Source: Pseudobdellovibrionaceae bacterium (GTDB taxonomy: Bacteria > Bdellovibrionota > Bdellovibrionia > Bdellovibrionales > JAMPXM01). From it: a stretch of DNA of 5,335 bases. The stretch lies in contig JALHOI010000244.1 of assembly GCA_022843085.1 (NCBI GenBank), positions 1-5,335 of the forward strand, written 5' to 3'. Position numbers and translations under genes: made by a program. The notes beneath the pieces are model-generated. The model worked only from the letters and a program-made list of their open reading frames with translations, searched no databases and was not told the origin of the DNA. Of the stretch, positions 1 to 4,990 are shown one piece after another (within the stretch, counting starts at the first letter, position 1; every line of letters begins with the position of its first letter).

Positions 1-1490
1 GTGTTCGCCACAATCAAATGGTTCGGAGAATGCTCGTCGTGCATCGTTCCCGTCAGGTACACGCTCGAAAGCTTGTCAAAAAACAGAACGCCGTCGGGCT
101 TCGGAAGCTGAGTATCAGGATGCTCCCAACCCTTCGCTCCCCACGCTTCCACAAGTGACTCGGTCGTCGTCCAATCCGGATGAGACAACATATTGTCGAC
201 AAGGCCGCGCCCACCGGTGATTTCTTGAATCGCAAGAAGCGGCGCCGATTTTACAAGCCCCATCGACAGTGTTTGGTGAAAGTTTCGAGTCGCCCAAAGC
301 TCTTTTTTAACAAAGCTTTCTTCGATTTTGTCCGCGTACTTCGAAAGTGTCGCCGAAGAAAAATCTTTTCGAATCAGCGCCTCGAGCGCAGTTTCTGCGG
401 CTAGCATCCCAGACTTCATCGCGAGATGAATTCCCTTCAGCTTTTTGACATCGACCATCATGGCCGAGTCACCGGCGACCAACATTCCGTCGTGGTAAAG
501 CTTCGGCATTGAAAACCAACCGCCCGCCGGCAAAGTTTTTCCGCCGTACGCGATAACTTTGCCGCCCTTGATCATGTTGAAGATAAACGGATGCGTCTTC
601 AGACGCTGAAGCTCGCGATGCGGATCAAACAGCGGATCGTGGGTATCCATATAGCCGACAAGACCAAGAACAACTTGATCGTTCGGTAGCGTGTAAATAA
701 AAGTTCCGCCGATGGTCTTCTCCAGCGGAAATCCCAGTGTGTGAATAACCTGGCCGGCCTTCACGGTCCCGGGTGGGCACTGAATAATTTCTTTAACGCC
801 CTCTTCGTAACTGTCGGGATTTTTTCCTTCAAACAAACCAAGTTTCTTTGCGACGTTTTTAAAAAGTGAACCGCGCGTGCCCTCAGCAAAAATCGTGATC
901 TTGGCCTTCAGTAAAAGCCCCGGTTCAAAGTTCGGTTTGCGCGAACCATCTTTGTCGAGCCCCTTGTCGCCGGTTCGAACGCCGATGACTTGACCATGGT
1001 CGCCATACAAAGCTTCCACCGCAGCAAAACCAGAAAATACGTTCACACCAGCCGCTTCGGCTTGTGCACCCAACCACCGATTCATTTTCGAAAGCGAAAT
1101 TAAAAAATTTCCCTCATTTTGAAATGGAGGAGGCGTCACAGGTGCCTTCACGTTGAACGTTCGCCCGAGGTAGTGAACTTCGTCGTGGTCAACGACACAT
1201 TCGATTGGGCAACCCTTCTCGCGAAAATCGGGCACAAGCTCCATTAACGCTGCGGGGTTTAGCACAGCGCCAGACAGCGCGTGCGCGCCGATCTCCGACG
1301 CCTTGTCGATCACGGCCACCATCAGATCGCCAAGCGGCTCGCCTTGTTTGGTACCGTTTGAAATGGCCTCATCGTGTTGCGCGATCAGATTTCGCAGGTG
1401 CAACGCGGCCGAAATACCAGCGGCGCCGCCCCCAACGATAAGTACATCTACTTCCATCTCTTCGCGCTGAACATCATCGATGCTGTTCAT
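1..1490 (-). CDS. Electron transfer flavoprotein:ubiquinone oxidoreductase (ETF-QO), 3' end cut off
   Basis: ETF-QO takes electrons from reduced ETF, which is fed by acyl-CoA and other flavin dehydrogenases, and passes them through FAD and a 4Fe-4S cluster to membrane ubiquinone. About 496 codons are visible with no break. Residues 15-29 form the FAD-binding beta-alpha-beta start (DVLIVGGGAAGISAA). Family blocks follow that match the human ETFDH protein as I remember it: IGAHALSGAVLNP, GNFLISLSKMNRWLG, ITIFAEGTRGSL, GGKVIAYGGKTLPAGG, a second flavin-site block ending in KGIHLAMKSGMLAAE, then PKPDGVLFFDKLSSVYLTGT and HDEHSPNHLIV. The window ends just before the C-terminal ferredoxin-like domain, so the cluster cysteines cannot be checked; roughly 55-60 residues should be missing. 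The start at 1490 is the furthest upstream possible because TAG precedes it directly. A GGGG five bases upstream is a modest ribosome site. A second ATG at 1457 is possible. No etfAB genes are in view. Confidence 0.95.
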   Translation of the reverse strand, partial: MNSIDDVQREEMEVDVLIVGGGAAGISAALHLRNLIAQHDEAISNGTKQGEPLGDLMVAVIDKASEIGAHALSGAVLNPAALMELVPDFREKGCPIECVVDHDEVHYLGRTFNVKAPVTPPPFQNEGNFLISLSKMNRWLGAQAEAAGVNVFSGFAAVEALYGDHGQVIGVRTGDKGLDKDGSRKPNFEPGLLLKAKITIFAEGTRGSLFKNVAKKLGLFEGKNPDSYEEGVKEIIQCPPGTVKAGQVIHTLGFPLEKTIGGTFIYTLPNDQVVLGLVGYMDTHDPLFDPHRELQRLKTHPFIFNMIKGGKVIAYGGKTLPAGGWFSMPKLYHDGMLVAGDSAMMVDVKKLKGIHLAMKSGMLAAETALEALIRKDFSSATLSKYADKIEESFVKKELWATRNFHQTLSMGLVKSAPLLAIQEITGGRGLVDNMLSHPDWTTTESLVEAWGAKGWEHPDTQLPKPDGVLFFDKLSSVYLTGTMHDEHSPNHLIVAN

Positions 1491-1508
1491 CTAAACCCCA
1501 TTGTCTTA

Positions 1509-1594
1509 ACTAAAAAGTCGTCACTAAAAAAGTCGTCATTAGAAAAGTCGTCATTAGAAAATCGTCACTCAAGAACCGGCACTGAAAAATCGTG
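1509..1594. repeat. Six-copy degenerate 14-15 bp tandem repeat upstream of the ETF-QO gene
   Basis: Read on the plus strand, units begin at 1509, 1523, 1538, 1553, 1567 and 1581. They read ACTAAAAAGTCGTC, ACTAAAAAAGTCGTC, ATTAGAAAAGTCGTC, ATTAGAAAATCGTC, ACTCAAGAACCGGC and ACTGAAAAATCGTG. The first four are close copies and the last two have diverged. The array lies 19 bp upstream of the ETF-QO start, where its promoter and leader should be. Seen from that gene the unit reads GACGACTTTTTAGT, putting T-tracts about every 14-15 bp. Function is unknown; it could be replication-slippage debris or a multi-site regulator target. Confidence 0.85.
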
Positions 1595-1617
1595 CTGACC
1601 GAATCACAGCTGGTCAG
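1585..1617 (-). terminator. Weak terminator-like hairpin after the hydrolase operon
   Basis: CTGACC (1595-1600) and GGTCAG (1612-1617) form a 6-bp stem around an 11-base loop. Read on the minus strand the stem is followed, after five bases, by five T residues (A at 1585-1589). The stem overlaps the stop codon at 1614-1616. The gap before the T-run and the long loop make it a weak intrinsic terminator at best; transcription may continue into the ETF-QO gene. Confidence 0.3.
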
Positions 1618-1973
1618 TCGCCGGCCGCAGACTGATTAGCATCACCGGACTGCCCCTCGACAGAGGCATTCACCGCTGCTCCATCAAAAGTTCGAGATGG
1701 AATCGGCAAAGTTGTCTGAACTTGTAGATCATCTTCATCTTGCCCCCCTGGGTATCGCTTCCGCGATCCCCCGTTGCGGGCTCCTGGTAAACTGCTCGGC
1801 GCACGAACCACCTCGTTCCCTGAAATCTCGTTCGAGGTCTCACCCGCCGCTTTGCCTTCGGCGCCAAGCGCGGTATCGGCCAAGTTGGCACGCGTGATAT
1901 CGGTGCTGAACAACACCGCAAAAGCGGCCGCTGCAAAAAGCATAAGACGTGACTTCAGACGACTCCGGCTCAC
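1614..1973 (-). CDS. Small exported protein of unknown function (119 aa)
   Basis: I do not recognise this protein. Residues 1-29 look like a Sec signal peptide: basic start MSRSRLKSR, hydrophobic core LMLFAAAAFAVLF, and a likely cut after ITRA. The mature part of about 90 residues has no cysteine, is rich in Gly, Ala, Ser, Asn and Asp, has a basic-acidic stretch near its middle (SRKRYPGGQDEDD), and looks largely disordered. The GTG start overlaps the TGA stop of the upstream hydrolase gene as GTGA, with AAGGGA a few bases upstream as ribosome site, so translation is probably coupled. The overlap and signal peptide argue for a real gene; low complexity and an overlapping opposite-strand open frame leave some doubt. 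Confidence 0.68.
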   Translation of the reverse strand: MSRSRLKSRLMLFAAAAFAVLFSTDITRANLADTALGAEGKAAGETSNEISGNEVVRAPSSLPGARNGGSRKRYPGGQDEDDLQVQTTLPIPSRTFDGAAVNASVEGQSGDANQSAAGD

Positions 1974-2869
1974 AAAGCATGTCCCTTCGCATCGATTTCT
2001 CGGTTTTCGTTTTGTAGCAACCTCCGATGTTCTTTCATCGGAATTTGCACGCGAACTTTCGCAATCTCGTCTCGCGACATTTCGCTAACAAGAATCTCGG
2101 TTCCAGACCTCTCGGCCTGCGCAGCCTCAAGAATCCGGCCCCATGGGTCGACAATCATTGAACGCCCGTACGTCTTTCTCACGGTAGCGGTCGTCGCCGT
2201 CTGGTCAGCGTGATCCCCTGATTGGGCCGGCGCCAACATATAGGCTTGCGACTCAATCGCGCGAGCTCGAACCAAAATTTCCCAATGCTGACGGCCTGTC
2301 GGCACCAAAAATGCGGACGGTAAAAACAAAGCATCGACTTCCTTTGAGGCGTACCGAGAAAACAGCTCGGCAAATCGAACGTCGTAGCAAATCGCGCAAC
2401 CGAACTTCCAACCGCGGTACTCCCAAACCCGGGCGCCCGCGCCGGGAGAAAGGTGATCTGACTCGCGAACCGGTTTGTGCCCGGTGACATCGACATCAAA
2501 CAGATGAACTTTCGTGTACGGCACGTGCCATGGGCGACCCGGTTCAAACACGACGGTCGCCGAAAAAGGTTTCGTTGCAACAGGCGATCCGGCCGCCGTT
2601 ACCGGAACAGCGCCAAATACGACGGCACATTTGTGCGTGTCGACCCAGCCTTGAACCGATTTGTGAAACTCGTGGGCCATCGAAAAATCGGGCAGGGGTT
2701 CACCGTCGACTAGCCGTAAAAACCAAACATTCTCGGGAAAAACAACGAGATCGATATTCTTATTTTCGAGATCGCGTAGTGATGCTGCGATTGTACTCTC
2801 GTTTAAAAGCTGTTTGTTGACCGAGGTCATTTGAACAACGGCGACATTCATTCGGGTGGTTTTATCCAT
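1970..2869 (-). CDS. Carbon-nitrogen hydrolase, Nit1 type (probable deaminated glutathione amidase)
   Basis: This is a nitrilase-superfamily amidase of 299 residues, the usual length. The catalytic Glu-Lys-Cys triad is visible as E46 (VVFPEN), K120 (PYTKVHLFDVDV) and C161 (GCAICYDVRF). Blocks typical of the Nit1/Nit2 branch follow: FLVPTGRQHWEILVRARAIE near 188-207, the APAQSGDH segment, and YGRSMIVDPWGRILEA, then PMKEHRR near the end. Nit1 enzymes hydrolyse the amide of deaminated glutathione, a transaminase side product, in the cytoplasm; assigning that substrate here is inference from the closeness of these blocks to Nit1 and is less sure than the family call. The start at 2869 has AGAAGG (complement of 2875-2880) five bases upstream; an internal ATG at codon 7 lacks such a site. 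It is the middle gene of a three-gene unit, flanked by two exported proteins, an odd setting for a metabolite-repair enzyme. Confidence 0.9.
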   Translation of the reverse strand: MDKTTRMNVAVVQMTSVNKQLLNESTIAASLRDLENKNIDLVVFPENVWFLRLVDGEPLPDFSMAHEFHKSVQGWVDTHKCAVVFGAVPVTAAGSPVATKPFSATVVFEPGRPWHVPYTKVHLFDVDVTGHKPVRESDHLSPGAGARVWEYRGWKFGCAICYDVRFAELFSRYASKEVDALFLPSAFLVPTGRQHWEILVRARAIESQAYMLAPAQSGDHADQTATTATVRKTYGRSMIVDPWGRILEAAQAERSGTEILVSEMSRDEIAKVRVQIPMKEHRRLLQNENREIDAKGHAL

Positions 2870-2891
2870 TCAAACCTTCTGCTCTCACCGC

Positions 2892-3440
2892 TTACTGCAC
2901 GACGGACTTCGGTGAACCCGCGCTCGGGCTTGCGACCGATGATGCCGGGCTTGCCGCCGACGTGGCTTGTCGGCCCAAGGACTCATTCAGTTCAGCTGCG
3001 CTAGATTTTAAAACTGCAACGGCTCCCGCCCGCCGGCAACTCCAGTTCGACGCCTCTAAATTTTTTTGAATGCCCGAAAGAATCGTCTGACATTGTTGAA
3101 TCTGTCGACTTGTCCCCACGATTTGCTCAACGTTCGTCTTTGAATAGGTCGCGCGGCAGCCCTCACTGTTTGTGCCCGACTCTGTTTTCTCACGTGTTTC
3201 GTAAACACGCAGCGTTCGCACCGACTTTCCCGCATTCGCTGATTTCGAAGTCGCTGCTTGCAAAGGCTCAGCAGGACTCTTGCCCGAAACTCTGCTCGGG
3301 CTCTTAGTTGGGCTTTTACATATTATGAGATCTCGAACTTGATCCGCAGGCATGGCCGCCGCAGCGTCAGGCAAAGCACCAGAAAAAATGCTGGCGCAAA
3401 TCAAGGGCAGAACCAAAGCTTCAACAAACCGCGTGCGCAT
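2892..3440 (-). CDS. Exported four-cysteine protein of unknown function (182 aa)
   Basis: I do not recognise the family with confidence. Residues 1-29 form a signal peptide (MRTRF basic start, hydrophobic VEALVLPLICASIFSGA, cut probably after DAAAA). No lipobox is evident around Cys15, so a periplasmic or secreted protein is likelier than a lipoprotein. The mature part has four cysteines at about 41 (LIICKSP), 95 (EGCRATY), 117 (QQCQTIL) and 135 (NWSCRR), which could form two disulfides. Between Cys41 and Cys95 lies a Ser/Lys-rich linker, and the last 35 residues are Ala/Ser/Pro rich, so the folded core is probably residues 74-157. The start at 3440 has a strong GGGGGAG ribosome site. It is the first gene of the unit; the hydrolase gene starts 22 bp after its stop. 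Confidence 0.85.
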   Translation of the reverse strand: MRTRFVEALVLPLICASIFSGALPDAAAAMPADQVRDLIICKSPTKSPSRVSGKSPAEPLQAATSKSANAGKSVRTLRVYETREKTESGTNSEGCRATYSKTNVEQIVGTSRQIQQCQTILSGIQKNLEASNWSCRRAGAVAVLKSSAAELNESLGRQATSAASPASSVASPSAGSPKSVVQ

Positions 3441-3488
3441 AAATTATCTCCCCCGAACAAACCGAGCAGAACGGTCGAAAAATCTGTT

Positions 3489-3512
3489 GGCCTTCAGAAT
3501 TAGCTTAAGGCC
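3489..3512. other. Inverted repeat in the leader of the exported-protein operon
   Basis: GGCCTT (3489-3494) and AAGGCC (3507-3512) are perfect inverted arms; after one mismatch, AG and CT can add two inner pairs. It lies 49-72 bp upstream of the start at 3440. It could be an operator or a leader hairpin. On the minus strand it is followed by a short T-run five bases on, so weak attenuation is conceivable. No clear -35/-10 pair was found nearby. Confidence 0.3.
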
Positions 3513-3522
3513 ACCGCCATAG

Positions 3523-3565
3523 ATAGATGAAAGATAGCCGAAATCTGCCGAGCTATTGATGAAAT
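3523..3565. repeat. Degenerate 11-bp repeat tract
   Basis: Successive segments read ATAGATGAAAG (3523), ATAGCCGAAAT (3534), CTGCCGAGCT (3545) and ATTGATGAAAT (3555). The period is about 10-11 bp and copy identity is modest. It lies between the exported-protein operon and the terminator at 3575. It resembles the other short-period tracts in the window but is the weakest of them. Confidence 0.4.
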
Positions 3566-3574
3566 CGCGAACGC

Positions 3575-3604
3575 AAAAAAAGAGGGAAGGTTCCCTCTTT
3601 TTTT
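3575..3604 (-). terminator. Strong bidirectional intrinsic terminator after the rpmB-rplX unit
   Basis: A 13-bp perfect stem pairs 3575-3587 (seven A then GAGGGA) with 3592-3604 (TCCCTC then seven T) around the loop AGGT. On the minus strand the stem ends in seven U, ideal for ending the rpmB-rplX transcript about 130 bases after the L24 stop. The plus strand also has seven T, so it would stop transcription both ways. It insulates the ribosomal-protein unit from the exported-protein operon. Confidence 0.9.
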
Positions 3605-3723
3605 CATCTCAAACTATCGCCGTACTTGCTAACGCCGTACATGGCCTTCTCTGTCAGGCCAACGAACCGGTCGCGAATGTCAAAATCTGTAGTCGGTCGT
3701 CTGCCCTCGCTCGCCAGACTCAC
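3604..3723 (-). CDS. Possible small ORF or readthrough extension downstream of the L24-like gene
   Basis: From a GTG at 3723 an open frame of 39 codons runs to a TGA at 3604-3606, the first base of the terminator stem. It is in the same frame as the L24-like gene: the L24 TGA is followed by four sense codons and then this GTG, so a UGA readthrough would add 43 residues to L24. The predicted product is not low-complexity; its second half reads DIRDRFVGLTEKAMYGVSK then YGDSLR, with mixed charge and aromatic residues and mostly G/C third bases. Against it: no clear ribosome site before the GTG, and I recognise no family. It may equally be a chance open frame in a trailer. Confidence 0.35.
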   Translation of the reverse strand: MSLASEGRRPTTDFDIRDRFVGLTEKAMYGVSKYGDSLR

Positions 3724-3735
3724 GGCCAGTTCACA

Positions 3736-4008
3736 TCACGCTGACTTTGCGGCTGACTTCGATTTCGCCTTTTTGGCGCCAGTTTTTTCTTTTTTGGCCG
3801 CTTTTTCGACCAGCTTAACGTTCGAGTAATCGATGAAGCCCTCGTTTTTCACAAGTCCATCTTTCTTCGAGTGCTTCGTTTGCACCTTTACGCCTTGAAC
3901 ACGAACGCGCAACTTGACTGGATCCACGTCCAACACCACGCCACGCTTACCTTTGTCTGAACCCGCGATCACTTCGACGGTCGCGCCTTTTGTTACTTTC
4001 AACTTCAT
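3736..4008 (-). CDS. rplX: Ribosomal protein L24-like (uL24), short stand-alone form
   Basis: uL24 binds 23S rRNA early in assembly of the large subunit. Residues 5-33 are the KOW motif (KGATVEVIAGSDKGKRGVVL), followed by RVRVQGVKVQTKHSK and the family's IDYSNVKLV segment at 59-67. The usual C-terminal part after that (the RVGYR...GKKVR region in E. coli L24) is absent; instead residues 68-90 are a Lys/Ala/Ser tail. At 90 residues it is shorter than the ordinary 100-105. The start at 4008 lies 5 bp after the rpmB stop, with GGAAAGG as ribosome site inside the end of rpmB, so the two are co-transcribed. L24 is normally encoded in the spc operon after L14, so this is either a relocated gene or a second, shortened copy; the window cannot decide. 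Confidence 0.88.
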   Translation of the reverse strand: MKLKVTKGATVEVIAGSDKGKRGVVLDVDPVKLRVRVQGVKVQTKHSKKDGLVKNEGFIDYSNVKLVEKAAKKEKTGAKKAKSKSAAKSA

Positions 4009-4013
4009 GGCGC

Positions 4014-4352
4014 TTACGCCTTTCCAGCAGCAGCTGTTTTCGCGGCTTTAGCAGCCGCAGTTTGGCCAGGTTTACGAGTGAGTTTGCGAACGATACGGCG
4101 TTTCACGTCAAGCGCTCGAGACGACAACTTGGTGTCGTCTTGACGAAGGATGAAACGGTCGAGCCCGCCGACATGCTCCATATCGCGGATCGCGCTTGTT
4201 GCAATACGTAAAGTCACGAGGTCACCCAGCGCCTGGCTGAAAAGACGACGCTTTTGAACGTTCGGCTGAGCGATTTTCTTCGTCTTAATGTTCGAGTGGC
4301 TGACCAGGTTTTTCACGACCGGGCGTTTGCCTGTCAGTTCGCAGATCGACAT
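4014..4352 (-). CDS. rpmB: Ribosomal protein L28 (bL28)
   Basis: bL28 is a late-assembling protein of the 50S subunit. The N-terminal signature is clear: CELTGKRPVVKNLVSHSN at 4-21, then the PNVQKRRLF strand at 30-38. The middle (VTLRIATSAIRDMEHVGGLD) and the continuation to RKLTRK match the long alphaproteobacterial-type L28 rather than the 78-residue E. coli form. The last 20 residues are an Ala/Lys tail like that of the L24-like neighbour. Only one cysteine (C4) is present, so the paired zinc-binding cysteines of some L28 proteins are not complete. The start at 4352 has AGGAGC seven bases upstream. The usual partner rpmG (L33) is not adjacent; an L24-like gene takes its place. Confidence 0.95.
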   Translation of the reverse strand: MSICELTGKRPVVKNLVSHSNIKTKKIAQPNVQKRRLFSQALGDLVTLRIATSAIRDMEHVGGLDRFILRQDDTKLSSRALDVKRRIVRKLTRKPGQTAAAKAAKTAAAGKA

Positions 4353-4379
4353 GTGGGATGCTCCTAAACAAGGCGCTAT

Positions 4380-4413
4380 TTATGCGCTCTATTATGCTGT
4401 GCTTATGCTATGC
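4380..4413. repeat. TTATGC direct repeats in the rpmB leader
   Basis: TTATGC occurs at 4380-4385, 4392-4397 and 4403-4408, with a shortened TATGC at 4409-4413, giving a spacing of 11-12 bp. On the minus strand the motif reads GCATAA, so the tract lies where the rpmB promoter and leader should be and includes the best -10 candidate. It could be a repeated operator or a slippage product. Confidence 0.5.
4391..4396 (-). promoter_or_regulatory. Candidate -10 element for rpmB-rplX
   Basis: Read on the minus strand this is CATAAT, five of six matches to TATAAT, placed about 40 bp upstream of the rpmB start. No good -35 hexamer lies 16-18 bp further up, so the call rests on the -10 and position only. 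Confidence 0.25.
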
Positions 4414-4423
4414 GAGATCTCGC
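4412..4423. promoter_or_regulatory. Perfect 12-bp palindrome, possible operator
   Basis: GCGAGATCTCGC is a perfect palindrome just upstream of the candidate rpmB -10, in the divergent spacer shared with the S18-like gene, and is followed at once by GATCTC, partly repeating it. The core AGATCTCG also occurs in the inverted repeat after the S18-like gene, but also inside the coding sequence near 3328, so the word may simply be common in this genome. Confidence 0.35.
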
Positions 4424-4451
4424 GATCTCATCTTGGGGACGATTCGAGAGG

Positions 4452-4474
4452 GGTAGGAATATTGAAATTCTACC
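4452..4474. promoter_or_regulatory. Interrupted palindrome in the divergent spacer
   Basis: GGTAG (4452-4456) pairs with CTACC (4470-4474); with one bulged G, AAT (4458-4460) and ATT (4467-4469) add three inner pairs. The AT-rich centre and the position between two divergent ribosomal-protein genes suit a repressor site. I could not match it to a known operator consensus. Confidence 0.3.
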
Positions 4475-4532
4475 TTGTTGGCAACCACTATCTGGTGTAC
4501 CCTGCCGCCTCTGCGTTCTTAATGTTCAAACC

Positions 4533-4581
4533 TAACAGCTAGGTTAACAGTTACGTTAAACAGGCACGTTAATAGCTACCT
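4533..4581. repeat. Four-copy 12-13 bp tandem repeat upstream of the S18-like gene
   Basis: Units are TAACAGCTAGGT (4533), TAACAGTTACGT (4545), TAAACAGGCACGT (4557) and TAATAGCTACCT (4570). Each starts with TAA and ends near GT or CT. A fainter related segment begins at 4520. The tract ends two bases before the GAAGGG ribosome site of the S18-like gene, so it occupies that gene's promoter or leader. Confidence 0.8.
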
Positions 4582-4597
4582 TGAAGGGCTTATCCCT

Positions 4598-4867
4598 ATG
4601 AAAAAAATGGTTCGTTCGAAATATCGCCCCGAGTTCCCCGGCGATTACTTTTTTGACTACAAAGACGCGCTCACTCTCGGTCGTTTTATCTCTGAGGGCG
4701 GAAAAATCACGCCAGCTCGAATCAGCAAGCTCTCGCTTGGTCAGCAGAAAAAAGTCGCCGCCGCCGTCAAGAAGGCCCGCAACCTTGGCCTGCTCCCCCA
4801 GGGCAACGAGCCTTTCGATTTCTTCGAACGACCCGAGGCGATTTCGCCAAAGCCGTTCACTCTGTAG
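4598..4867 (+). CDS. rpsR: Ribosomal protein S18-like (bS18), divergent, with C-terminal extension
   Basis: bS18 sits on the platform of the 30S subunit next to S6 and S11. The core is visible at residues 20-67: DYKDALTLGRFISEGGKITP, then ARISKLSLGQQKKVAAAVKK and ARNLGLLP, matching the family's YKD-L-RFISERGKI-PRRI and QQ-AIKRAR-LLP pattern. Some core basic residues differ (EGGK for ERGK, PAR for PRR, VKKAR for IKRAR). Instead of ending at LLPF or LLPY it continues with about 22 residues rich in Phe, Pro and acidic residues (NEPFDFFERPEAISPKP). There is no cysteine. The start at 4598 has GAAGGG nine bases upstream. It is divergent from rpmB and not in the normal rpsF-rpsR-rplI setting, so it may be a paralogue; the main copy, if any, is outside the window. 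Confidence 0.88.
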   Translation: MKKMVRSKYRPEFPGDYFFDYKDALTLGRFISEGGKITPARISKLSLGQQKKVAAAVKKARNLGLLPQGNEPFDFFERPEAISPKPFTL

Positions 4868-4899
4868 AATAGGGCAGCGGCAGACCTAATTTGGCAGTT

Positions 4900-4919
4900 C
4901 CCGACGAAAATTCGACGGG
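4900..4919. other. Imperfect hairpin after the S18-like gene
   Basis: Arms CCCGACGA and TCGACGGG pair with one A-A mismatch around a short A/T loop, 33-52 bases after the stop codon. There is no T-run, so it is more likely a transcript-end stabilising hairpin or chance than an intrinsic terminator. Confidence 0.25.
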
Positions 4920-4948
4920 CAAGGCAAATAGCGAGCCCGACATCGACT

Positions 4949-4990
4949 CAGATCTCGAGCCCATTGCTCGGGCCAATTGCTCGAGATCTG
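4949..4990. repeat. 12-bp perfect inverted repeat (large hairpin)
   Basis: CAGATCTCGAGC (4949-4960) and GCTCGAGATCTG (4979-4990) are perfect inverted arms separated by 18 bases. ATTG (4963-4966) and CAAT (4974-4977) add four inner pairs, giving a 7-base loop. No T-run follows, so it is not a typical terminator. It coincides with the 13-bp tandem array and partly derives from two of its units. Confidence 0.75.

Noticed and set aside
180..1441. Plus-strand open frames inside the ETF-QO gene, such as 180-404 and 1205-1441
   Set aside because: They are antisense to a long, clearly recognisable enzyme gene, have no family resemblance and are rich in Arg and Ser as expected of shadow frames.
1774..2088. 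Plus-strand 104-residue frame crossing the hydrolase and small exported protein
   Set aside because: It spans the overlap of two minus-strand genes, has no recognisable domain, and the opposite strand carries the signal peptide and ribosome sites.
2179..2820. Other-frame ORFs over the hydrolase gene on both strands
   Set aside because: The catalytic-triad frame explains this stretch fully; the others are shadows with Arg/Pro-rich composition.
4288..4542. Plus-strand 84-residue frame running from inside rpmB through the divergent spacer
   Set aside because: Half of it is antisense to rpmB and the rest is regulatory DNA with repeats; there is no ribosome site or family match.
4353..4597. Possible Zur-type zinc-repressor box controlling the ribosomal-protein genes
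   Set aside because: I looked for the long AT-rich palindrome typical of known Zur sites and found none; the palindromes present do not match it.
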